A DNA stretch of 64,000 nucleotides from CBDFKY01 sp965248995 (lineage in GTDB: Bacteria; Pseudomonadota; Alphaproteobacteria; Rickettsiales; UBA998): assembly GCA_965248995.1 (NCBI GenBank), contig CBDFKY010000022.1, positions 248,001-312,000 on the forward strand, written 5' to 3'. Below the pieces are notes generated by a model. That model saw only the letters and a program-made list of their open reading frames with translations, was not told the DNA's origin and did no database searches. Positions within the stretch are counted from its first letter, which is position 1. Every line of letters begins with the position of its first letter. Below, in pieces: positions 43,935-50,675 of this stretch. The position numbers and the translations under genes were made by a program.

Positions 43935-44357
43935 TTAACTTTTAAAAATAAAAATACTCAACATGATAACGATAAATAGAAACTTAACAGGGTAAGATTT
44001 TAACTTTTTTTGCAGAGGTATTAATCCAGAAGTATAATTGATTGAATACATGCCAGCATAATAAGATTTTTTTTCTTTAAAAAGTATTCTATTAAAATTT
44101 CCTTTTTTTTCTTGTTTTGAGAACATTAAGTCATTCATAAAAAACAAAGTCATGTAATAAAGAAAGACACTGAAAAGAATAAAAATAGTAAACTGATCAC
44201 TACTCCATATTAATTGAAATTTTTTAAAACCAAATATAACTATTAAAATAAGATATGTAATAATAATAACCACAAAAGAAGCTAACCCTGTAAAAACATA
44301 ACCACGTCTTAATGCGGCTTTATCTTGTGTTTCCTCTAACTTTATATCTTCCATCAC
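43935..44357 (-). CDS. Small membrane protein paired with the RTX gene
   Basis: About 140 residues, very AT-rich, not recognised. Conserved start EDIKLEETQDKAALRRGYV; helices ~22-45, 55-75 and 122-138. Its stop is 20 bases before the RTX start, so the two are coupled. A homologue with the same first ~20 residues but a different rest is split by the IS1595 element (see 45369). Because the partner RTX N-terminus also differs in each copy, the two regions may have co-evolved as a cognate pair, for example an effector and its anchor, maturation factor or immunity protein (inference). Confidence 0.65.
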   Translation of the reverse strand: MMEDIKLEETQDKAALRRGYVFTGLASFVVIIITYLILIVIFGFKKFQLIWSSDQFTIFILFSVFLYYMTLFFMNDLMFSKQEKKGNFNRILFKEKKSYYAGMYSINYTSGLIPLQKKLKSYPVKFLFIVIMLSIFIFKS

Positions 44358-44404
44358 CTAACCTGCATATTTCTTTGTGCACTATAATACCTAAGCCACC
44401 GCAG

Positions 44405-45365
44405 TCAACCATATTTTTCATTATCATTAACCGCTACATTATGGCCGGCAAGATAGCTTGTGGTGGAGGTTTGCAGGGACAGGGAAGTAATGCTCAGTTG
44501 CGCAAGGGTCTTCAGTTCGCCTGCATCGGTCTTGCCGTTGGAGTTTAAATCCTGCCAGACGTTGATGGTATTACATCCCGTATCGGCAGCGGTGATCTTG
44601 TTGTCATGATTGGTATCGAGCAAAGCCAAGCTTGGCATAAGCGGACGTACCGCCGTTATCACCAAACATTTCAGCTTGGGAATCAATACGTCCATTGTTA
44701 TTTAAATCTCTCACGAGGAAACCGTCCGTCGGTTTGATCCATTCGGTCTTCTCGGCGAATTTATCCGCGTCGATGTCGTAGAAGATGCTCGACACACTGT
44801 CGTTCTTGATGTACTCTATCCCGTTGTTATTCAAATCCAAAACGATCGGACTCACGCTACACGCATCGGTGAACGCCCCGACCATATCGGCAAGTGCACA
44901 AGCGACGATTCCAGCGCCCATTTCCACATCATGGAAGAAATCGTGGAAATAGTAATGGATGTCTAGACCCATATCATTGATAGTATGTAAAATATCACCC
45001 CAAGTAAAAAGATCTGATTTATATACGGCAGCGGCAGAAGTAATAAGATAAGGTTGTCCACCATTAAAAGTAGCTTTACCACCACCTACGAAGTAACCTC
45101 CATCTTGATTGATTCCGATTCCTAAAAAAGGAGATGCGCCAATACCTGATGGAAGAGGACTGAATGGGGTATAGAGTCCTGTAGCACTCCAATCCTCTGT
45201 TATTGGATTGTAAGAAGCTACACCTGATATTTTTCCTGCACTAACGCCAGCGGTAAATCCTCCATGACCATCAGAAAGTGGGGCACCACTAAAACCGATG
45301 GCAAATTTTACCGGCCCAACCTGAAGTCGTCCACCGCCACCTATATTAAATGTCCAATCACCCAT
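44405..45365 (-). pseudogene. Short RTX-family copy 2, frameshifted
   Basis: Partial paralogue of the RTX gene, without RTX repeats. Its first ~130 residues (MGDWTFNIGGGG...FGINQDGGYFVGGG) differ from the full-length protein, then the constant block (YYFHDFFHDVEMGAGIVACALADM...EWIKPTDGFLVRDL) is nearly identical. A one-base insertion near 44636 (AYAKLGF) breaks the frame; the second frame continues DTNHDNKITAADT...AGHNVAVNDNEK, ending at 44405. A further one-base loss in an A run explains the shorter end versus copy 3. The start ATG 45365 with AAAGG is normal and follows the membrane gene stop by three bases. Confidence 0.75.
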
Positions 45366-45368
45366 AGT

Positions 45369-45755
45369 CTAACCTTTCTGTAAAATAATAAATAATATTA
45401 ATATATTTATCGTTAAAAAGATGGGATAAGAGTATTTTAGCCGTTTATCCCTATTTTTAATAGATTTTTTTGAACCCGCCTCAGTATCATTACGTGACCA
45501 ACCAGATTCAGCTATCTCACCGAAAGAAAATCTTAATCCTTGAAAAATAACTTGGCCTTTTGATGATAAAAAGTCATTAATGAAACAGGCGGCACCCCAA
45601 TAAAATAAAAATCCAAAAGCATATAAATCACTAGAATGATTCAATATCTCGCGACTCCCAAAAACTATAAATAATATTATAAATAAAAAAGATGAAGGTA
45701 TTAAGGTTAATAAAAAAGTAAGCACATAGCCACGCCTTAAAGCAGCTTTGTCTTG
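45369..45755 (-). pseudogene. Membrane partner copy, 3' part (split by IS1595 element)
   Basis: Distal ~128 codons of a membrane-protein gene, homologous to 43935-44357. Frame from the insertion site: QDKAALRRGYV, then a different body (LTFLLTLIPSSFLFIILFIVFGSRE...) with helices near 22-42, 55-72 and a C-terminal one (FLTINILILFIILQ). Joining it to 47769-47803 across one copy of TTGTCTTG gives an uninterrupted 137-residue protein, MEDVKLEETQDKAALRRGYV.... The gene lies three bases before RTX copy 2. It is disrupted by the insertion. Confidence 0.8.
45748..45755. other. Target site duplication, left side of IS1595 element
   Basis: TTGTCTTG, repeated directly at 47769-47776 on the other side. 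The 8-bp length is what IS1595-family elements make. Confidence 0.9.
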
Positions 45756-45846
45756 CGGAATTTCCTAGTTTTGGGTAGACAATCATATTTTTCAGTGCTA
45801 TGTTCTGTTTTATAGTCCGCAAACATTTGCGAAACAGGATATTACC

Positions 45847-46728
45847 ATGAATCTGATTTCTATTGTTCAACTCTTCCCTACTCAGGATGCTTGTATTGAG
45901 TACCTAGAAAAAGTGCGCTGGGGTGGTAAGCCAGTTTGTCCTTATTGTGGCGAAAGTCGGTCAAGCACTATGATGACAGAAGATCGTCATCGCCACCATT
46001 GTAATGCTTGTAATAAGTCTTTTAAGGTTACAGTTGACACTATTCTTCATGGAACGCATTTGCCTCTTCAAAAATGGTTTTTGGCAATGGTACTTATCCT
46101 AAATGCTAAAAAAGGGCTTTCCGCATTACAATTATCCAGAGATTTAGATGTGAATAAAAATACGGCTTGGCGTATGGGTATGATGATACGAAAAGCTATG
46201 ATGTCTAATCAGGCGGAATTGCTGTCTGGTATAGTTGAAATGGACGAAACATATGTAGGTGGAAAACCACGCAAAGGAAATGACGGAAATAGTGATGATG
46301 AAAATAAGCCTAAAAGAGGAAGAGGAACGAAGAAAATTGCAGTCGTAGGAATGGTCGAAAGAAACGGAAAAGTAAAAGCGGCGTCCGCAAAAGGAAAATT
46401 GACTAGCAAGAATCTTTCAGAGCTTGTGAGAGAAAGCGTTGATGTGGATGCCTCTGTCCTTATTACAGATGAATATAGAGGCTATAGAAAAATCCTTGAA
46501 TTTATGGAACATTTAACAATCAATCACAGCCATCAATATGTTGACGGATTTATTCACACGAACACCATTGAATCATTTTGGGCTCTTTTGAAGAGAGGGA
46601 TTGTCGGGCAGTATCACAAAGTATCAGCAAAACATCTGGATAAATATATAACGGAGTTTGCTTTCAGATACAATCATCGTCACGCTGGCTGTGTTTTTGA
46701 TAAACTGGTTGGGTTAGCAATGGCGTAG
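45847..46728 (+). CDS. IS1595-family transposase
   Basis: 293 residues, intact. N-terminal zinc ribbon (CPYCGESR...CNACNKSF, ~33-58), a helix-turn-helix region (LSRDLDVNKNTAWRMGMMIRKAM) and the ISXO2-like DDE domain: MDETYVGGKPRKG (first Asp, Glu), ITDEYRGYRKI (second Asp), HTNTIESFWALLKRG (catalytic Asn-Glu region; IS1595 subgroups use DDN or DDE). The start follows AACAGGATATTACC, a weak ribosome site. Confidence 0.95.
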   Translation: MNLISIVQLFPTQDACIEYLEKVRWGGKPVCPYCGESRSSTMMTEDRHRHHCNACNKSFKVTVDTILHGTHLPLQKWFLAMVLILNAKKGLSALQLSRDLDVNKNTAWRMGMMIRKAMMSNQAELLSGIVEMDETYVGGKPRKGNDGNSDDENKPKRGRGTKKIAVVGMVERNGKVKAASAKGKLTSKNLSELVRESVDVDASVLITDEYRGYRKILEFMEHLTINHSHQYVDGFIHTNTIESFWALLKRGIVGQYHKVSAKHLDKYITEFAFRYNHRHAGCVFDKLVGLAMA

Positions 46729-46812
46729 ATTTTCCGTGAATAACAGGAAAGAAAACACGCGAGGAGTGAAAATCTTTACTTGCGTTGTCTGATTTAATGT
46801 GAGATAAACGAA

Positions 46813-46842
46813 AAAGGTCGAGAGTGTAACCTCTCGACCTTT
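46813..46842. terminator. Hairpin after the IS1595 transposase
   Basis: AAAGGTCGAGAG, loop TGTAAC, CTCTCGACCTTT: a perfect 12-bp stem between the transposase and the passenger gene. Only three T follow on the plus strand, so it may terminate weakly in both directions. Confidence 0.6.
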
Positions 46843-46899
46843 GGAAACATTTATTTAACAAGTTGGACTTTATCTAGATCAAGTCCAGCACCAACCGTT

Positions 46900-47394
46900 A
46901 TGGATAAAATTATGGACGACAAAATATCCCTTGTCAATAGACAAATTGAGTATCTCTGGAATCAAGCCAGTAAATACCCCCCCACCAATCCCAAATACAA
47001 CGCAGAACGTCAACGCACCTATGAGGGGCTCGCAGAGCAATTCAAGTCCCTTAAAGAGTATTTGGAGCAACAAGCCGCTATTCTTTCCGCTAGAACTGAT
47101 ACAGGTGAAATTGGAAAACGCTTTGGGAATCTTGATGACATACCCGAGCATATGCTTAAGCAGTCGCGTGTCACAAAAACAGATGAGTTAGAGCGTCAAA
47201 TACTTCAAATTATGCGCGAAGATTTTGATAATATCGCTGGTATCGATGAAATCTTCTTCCAACTTTATCGCCGTTTCAAAGTGGATATGGAAAGAAAGTT
47301 CTTAGCGGGGAAAATCAGCCGCATGGTGACAAGAACACTTATAGAGCCTTACCAGAGCAAGAAGGGCGTATATCAGATTTGCGAATCTGAATGA
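46900..47394 (+). CDS. Passenger gene 1 of the IS1595 transposon, unknown
   Basis: 164 residues, soluble, helical; not recognised. The start may be ATG 46900 or the fifth codon (MDDKISLVNRQIEYLW). A likely coiled coil (~25-65, ERQRTYEGLAEQFKSLKEYLEQQAAIL) leads to a charged C-terminal half (LERQILQIMREDFDNIAG..., FLAGKISRMVTRTLIEPYQ). It lies inside the transposon, so it moves with the transposase. Possible accessory or regulatory role in transposition or host benefit; nothing specific can be shown. Confidence 0.65.
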   Translation: MDKIMDDKISLVNRQIEYLWNQASKYPPTNPKYNAERQRTYEGLAEQFKSLKEYLEQQAAILSARTDTGEIGKRFGNLDDIPEHMLKQSRVTKTDELERQILQIMREDFDNIAGIDEIFFQLYRRFKVDMERKFLAGKISRMVTRTLIEPYQSKKGVYQICESE

Positions 47395-47398
47395 CAGA

Positions 47399-47430
47399 AT
47401 ATGCGCCCCCTGATCAGAGGGGGCGCATAT
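47399..47430. terminator. Strong hairpin after passenger gene 1
   Basis: ATATGCGCCCCC, loop TGATCAGA, GGGGGCGCATAT: a 12-bp perfect stem just after the stop codon. No T run, so factor-independent termination is uncertain, but the hairpin may protect the transcript end. Confidence 0.5.
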
Positions 47431-47527
47431 AGGTTGTCGTAGAAGTGGCTAAACTTCTAAACCCAATAGTTTTGATTATAGCTACTTTTTCGGCTTGGTT
47501 CAACCCTAGCTTTGAAAGAGGTGTAAA

Positions 47528-47686
47528 ATGTCTATTGATACAGAAAATCAACAGTACATCTACCGTTCTTCAATCAAGCTTCGCAACGGAAAAATCATTT
47601 TCGCCAAACAATATGGCAAAAGTGCGTTCAAGATTCCCGTCCGTTGTGATTACTTGGCTGAAGAAAAAACTACCACAGAAGAGTAG
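47528..47686 (+). CDS. Passenger gene 2 of the IS1595 transposon, small unknown protein
   Basis: 52 residues, MSIDTENQQYIYRSSIKLRNG...YLAEEKTTTEE. It has a good ribosome site (AGAGGTG, 47517-47523) and its own terminator. The YRSSIKLRNGKIIFAKQYGKSAFKIPV core looks like a small beta-sheet domain. Not recognised. It is too short and too well framed by signals to be a chance reading. Confidence 0.55.
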   Translation: MSIDTENQQYIYRSSIKLRNGKIIFAKQYGKSAFKIPVRCDYLAEEKTTTEE

Positions 47687-47703
47687 TTTACATTAAACTA
47701 ATT

Positions 47704-47740
47704 GGGAAGGGTGGCGAATGCGTCCCCTTCCCACCTTTTT
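47704..47740 (+). terminator. Rho-independent terminator inside the IS1595 right end
   Basis: GGGAAGGG, 13-nt loop, CCCTTCCC, then ACC and five T. Ends transcription before the right inverted repeat. Confidence 0.75.
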
Positions 47741-47768
47741 AATCGCTACCCAAAACTAGGAAATTCCG

Positions 47769-47776
47769 TTGTCTTG
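47769..47776. other. Target site duplication, right side of IS1595 element
   Basis: TTGTCTTG, identical to 45748-45755. Confidence 0.9.
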
Positions 47777-47803
47777 TGTTTCCTCTAACTTTACATCTTC
47801 CAT
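47769..47803 (-). pseudogene. Membrane partner copy, 5' part (split by IS1595 element)
   Basis: The first 11 codons, MEDVKLEETQD, from ATG 47803 to the insertion point. It continues in frame at 45755 once the transposon is removed. Its upstream 36 bases to the end of RTX copy 3 are nearly identical to the same gap before 44357. Confidence 0.85.
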
Positions 47804-47839
47804 CAGTTAACCTGCATATTTCTTTGTGCACTATAACAC

Positions 47840-48431
47840 CTAAGCCACCGCAGCCAACAATATTTTTTCATTATCATTAACCGCCACGTTATGGCCGGCA
47901 AGATAGCTTGTGGTGGAAGTTTGCAGGGAAAGGGAAGTAATGCCCAGTTGATCCAGCGTTTTAAGTTCACCCGCATCGGTTTTGCCGTCGGAGTTCAGAT
48001 CCTGCCAGACCTTGATGGTGTTCCATGCGGTATCGGCAGCGGTAATTTTGTTATCATGATTTGTATCGAGCAGGGCCAGTTTGGCATAGGCGTTGGTGCC
48101 GCCATTATCGCCGAACATCTCGGCCTGTGAGTCGATCTTGCCGTTACCGTTAAGGTCACGAACCAAAAAGCCATCCGTGGGTTTGATCCATTCGGTTTTC
48201 TCTGCGAACTTGTCTGCGTCGATGTCGTAGAAGATGCTCGACACACTATCGTTCTTGATGTACTCTATCCCGTTGTTATTCAAATCCAAAACGATCGTAC
48301 TCACGCTACACGCATCGGTGAACGCTCCGACCATATCGGCAAGTGCACAAGCGACGATTCCAACGCCCACTTCCACATCATGGAAGAAATCGTGGAAATA
48401 GTCATGGATGTCTTGACCCATATCATTGATA
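47840..48431 (-). pseudogene. Short RTX-family copy 3, 5'-truncated by IS630
   Basis: The constant block of the RTX family: DIHDYFHDFFHDVEVGVGIVACALADM..., the same Ca-binding loops, ending AGHNVAVNDNEKILLAAVA. It lacks RTX repeats and, unlike copy 2, is not frameshifted. The variable N-terminus is missing: the frame runs into IS630-type sequence at about 48432, where INDMGQDIHD, matching copy 2, stops. The end form (VNDNEK...) is shared with copy 2 but not with the full-length gene. A short ATG-initiated remnant (48421) is unlikely to be functional. Confidence 0.75.
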
Positions 48432-48969
48432 TAGCATTTCCCAATTAATTTCTGAGTATTTTATAATAATTCATTTTTTCAAAAGCGCGTTTGATGGCAT
48501 GGATGAGGCACTCAGCATCGGGTAAAATCTTTCGCAGATAGCTTTTCAGGATCGCCCACCACGGCTCAATGTTGTTAAGGTCAGGCGAATACGGCGGCAG
48601 ATAAATGAGATTACATCCAGCATTTTCAATAAGTTCCCGCGTTTTTGCTGAGTGATGGAAGCGCGCATTATAGCAGTTTAACTTTGTAATTGCACATGAA
48701 TATGTGCTACTTACAAAGTTAAGTACTGCTATAAATCATATAGTTATAGCGCATTAACTTTACATGTGGACATGAAATGTCCACATGTAAAGTTAACGCG
48801 CTATATCGAGAATCACGGTATGCCCTGGCGGCAACTCGGCGAGCAAACATTGCTCCAGCCACTGGTTGAAAACATTTGCGTTTGTGTAGCCTTCAAAGGC
48901 CAGCGGCGCGATGAGCTTTTTGCCGAGTAAGCCACATATCAGGCTGATTCTTTGCGATTTTTTGCCTTT
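48432..48969 (-). pseudogene. IS630-family transposase remnant, interrupted by a paired-palindrome element
   Basis: Reverse strand, C-terminal half of an IS630-type DDE transposase. From 48969 down: GKKSQRISLICGLLGKKLIAPLAFEGYTNANVFNQWLEQCLLAELPPGHTVILD, then element E4, then ARFHHSAKTRELIENAGCNLIYLPPYSPDLNNIEPWWAILKSYLRKILP. It ends KILRN with a TAA at 48445. The catalytic DN..FH and YSPDLN.IE motifs are clear. The right inverted repeat is probably TAGCATTTCCC at the join with RTX copy 3. The 5' third is missing beyond E2. Confidence 0.85.
48669..48805. mobile_element. Paired-palindrome element, copy E4 (different stem family)
   Basis: 137 bases. Hairpin 1 (48669-48733) opens TATAGCAGTTTAACTTTGTAA and closes TTACAAAGTTAAGTACTGCTATA in part; hairpin 2 (48745-48805) opens TATAGCGC...ACATGTGGACAT and closes ATGTCCACATGT...GCGCTATA. 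Between them is the 11-nt spacer AATCATATAGT. The stem sequences are unrelated to those of E1 and E3, but outer ends, spacer and layout are the same. It interrupts the IS630 transposase with a TA duplication. Confidence 0.85.
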
Positions 48970-49020
48970 TATAGTGTTTCCGAATAATTTTCGTACGAAA
49001 ATTTTCGGTTAAAAACACTA
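48970..49020. mobile_element. Paired-palindrome element, copy E2, truncated
   Basis: Only the first hairpin remains: TATAGTGTTTCCGAATAATT... to AAAAACACTA, identical to the first hairpin of E3 at 56469. It is cut by the IS5-type element at 49021. It sits inside the IS630 reading frame as well (left flank AAAGGC codes for KG). The second hairpin and the 5' end of the IS630 gene are missing. Confidence 0.75.
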
Positions 49021-49021
49021 G

Positions 49022-49885
49022 GTTCTGTTGAGTTTTTATAATTTTCTGTTACAAGGTTATGTACTGGGAGGTTATTATGGATTACATACAAAGGATTGGG
49101 GACTCTCAATGGTTTCGTATTTACGACTATTTGCTTGGTTTTTCAGAGATATATGTAAAAAATGAAGCGGACTGCCGCCGTTTTGTTGAAGGCGTTTTTT
49201 GGATGGCGCGCTCAGGTTCACAGTGGAGGCTTCTTCCCGTTGAATATGGTTCCTGACACGAAGTGCCGCGCAGCAAAACACCGTGTATCGTCGTTTTGCA
49301 GAGTGGGCGCAAAAGGGTATCTGGTATAAGATGCTTTATTATTTTCAATCGGATGCGGATATGACCCGAAGGGCTGCGAAGCGAAATATATCATGATTGA
49401 CTCCACCATCCTACGCGCCCACGCCTGTGCAACCCCCGCTAAAGCAAACAGGAAAGTGAGGGATTAGGCCGCTCCTGCGGCGGATTTTCCACGAAAATCC
49501 ATGCCGTATGCGACGCACTCGGCAACCCGCTCGATTTTATCATTACCGCAGGTCAGGCACACGATGCAACCCAAGCCATTCCTATCATTTCCCGTTTAAA
49601 AGCAAAAGCGTTATTAGCGGATAAAGGGTATGATTCCGACGATATTCGCGCCGCCGCCCGTCTTTGTGGCATGAGTGCACATATTCCGCCCCGGAAAAAT
49701 AGAGTCGAAGAAAGGCCCTATGATACAGAACTTTATAAAGAGAGGCATAAAGTGGAATGCCTGTTCGGATTTCTGAAACATTACAGAAGGTTGTTCTCAA
49801 GGTTTGATAAGTCTAAACAAAACTTTACTGCATTCCTGCACTTTGTCGCAGCATTGCAATGGTTGAAATGAAAACTCAACAGAAC
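49022..49885 (+). mobile_element. IS5-family element, 864 bp, defective
   Basis: Terminal inverted repeats GTTCTGTTGAGTTTT (left) and its complement at the right end. CTAG on both sides (49018-49021 and 49886-49889) fits a 4-bp YTAR-type duplication typical of IS5. The transposase is broken (next entry). The left target was the end of paired-palindrome element E2. Confidence 0.8.
49077..49871 (+). pseudogene. IS5-family transposase, frameshifted
   Basis: Readable in four pieces: MDYIQRIGDSQWFRIYDYL...WRLLPVEYGS (to 49256), NTVYRRFAEWAQKGIWYKML (from 49277, another frame), MIDSTILRAHACA (from 49393, third frame) and GLGRSCGGFSTKIHAVCDALGN... to ...FVAALQWLK (from 49461, first frame again). 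The catalytic Asp (MIDST), second Asp (LLADKGYD) and Glu (KHKVECLFGFLKH) are recognisable. Three frame changes make it inactive; only one could be programmed frameshifting. Confidence 0.85.
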
Positions 49886-49988
49886 CTAGCAATTCGATTT
49901 TTAATAATGGTGTTTTGAGTAATTGTTTAGCAGAGTCCGTAAGTTCCTTATATGTTATACTAATCACACAACTGTTCAAGCTATCAGC

Positions 49989-50423
49989 TTACTCATACTT
50001 CATTAAACCAATTACCTTGCTTCTAAATTCTTGAAAAGAAACAGAATTAGAATTCTTTCTTTTCTGTAGGTCAATCGCTTCTATCGAATCAAAGCCCGAC
50101 TTCCAAGGGGAGAAAGTTAATTCTAAATCCTTAGGTGAAATAACTATAGGATTATCAGCATATTTGCACTGATCAATGTATGGGCTAGTGTCATGCACCA
50201 TTACATGACTCTCTTGCTTATACTTGTCATCACAGAGAGCATCAAACCATTTTAGAATATGCAAAGATACTTCCTGGCAACGTAGCTTTGCTTGTCGTGC
50301 ATCTTTCGTTTTTAAGGATTTGATAATCTCACTCTTACCGATGACAGAACGCAGAGAAATAGGAACACTGACCCTGAAATAATACTCAGTATCACGCTTT
50401 TGAAGGTTAGATTGAAGGCTCAT
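49989..50423 (-). pseudogene. Tyrosine recombinase (phage-type integrase), N-terminal fragment
   Basis: About 144 residues. MSLQSNLQKRDTEYYFRVSVPISLRSVIGKSEIIKSLKTKDARQAKLRC is a typical DUF6538/integrase arm-binding start. The core-binding and catalytic R-H-R-Y domains are absent; the frame ends FRSKVIGLMKYE at 49989. It lies next to tRNA-Gly, the usual integration site, so it marks the edge of an old island. Bases 49890-49988 show no recognised gene. Confidence 0.65.
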
Positions 50424-50508
50424 TGTACTACCTGCTTGTACTAATTGATACAAGACTGATACAGTGGAGCAATACTAATCATTATTATTCAGGCAGTTAG
50501 CCTAAACA

Positions 50509-50582
50509 TGGAGCGGGTGGAGGGAATCGAACCCTCACAGCCAGCTTGGAAGGCTGGAATTCTACCTTTGAACTACACCCGC
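50509..50582 (-). tRNA. tRNA-Gly (anticodon TCC)
   Basis: Reverse strand: 7-bp acceptor stem GCGGGTG/CACCCGC, D-arm GTTCAAAGGTAGAAT, anticodon loop CTTCCAA (TCC), T-arm GGGTTCGATTCCC, discriminator T and encoded CCA (50509-50511). It decodes GGA/GGG. It is adjacent to the integrase remnant and the genomic island. Confidence 0.93.
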
Positions 50583-50675
50583 GCATTTTCGCAAGAAGAT
50601 CCTTTTACCTAATAATCCTATGCCATGACAACTAAAAATTGCCATCGTCGAGCAGAAAGACTATAAATCCGGCGG

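Larger units (their letters stand above)
45756..47768 (+). mobile_element. IS1595-family transposon with passenger genes, 2013 bp
   Basis: Complete element with perfect 23-bp terminal inverted repeats: left 45756-45778, beginning CGGAATTTCCTAGTTTTGGG, and right 47746-47768 as its reverse complement. Flanked by the 8-bp direct repeat TTGTCTTG. It carries a DDE transposase (45847) and two small passenger genes (46900, 47528), each closed by a hairpin. Intact ends, duplicated target and an intact transposase mean a fairly recent insertion. The host gene is restored exactly when the element and one target copy are removed. Confidence 0.9.

Noticed and set aside
49797..49979. Minus-strand small frame across the IS5 right end
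   Set aside because: It reads through the inverted repeat of the IS element and has no recognisable domain.
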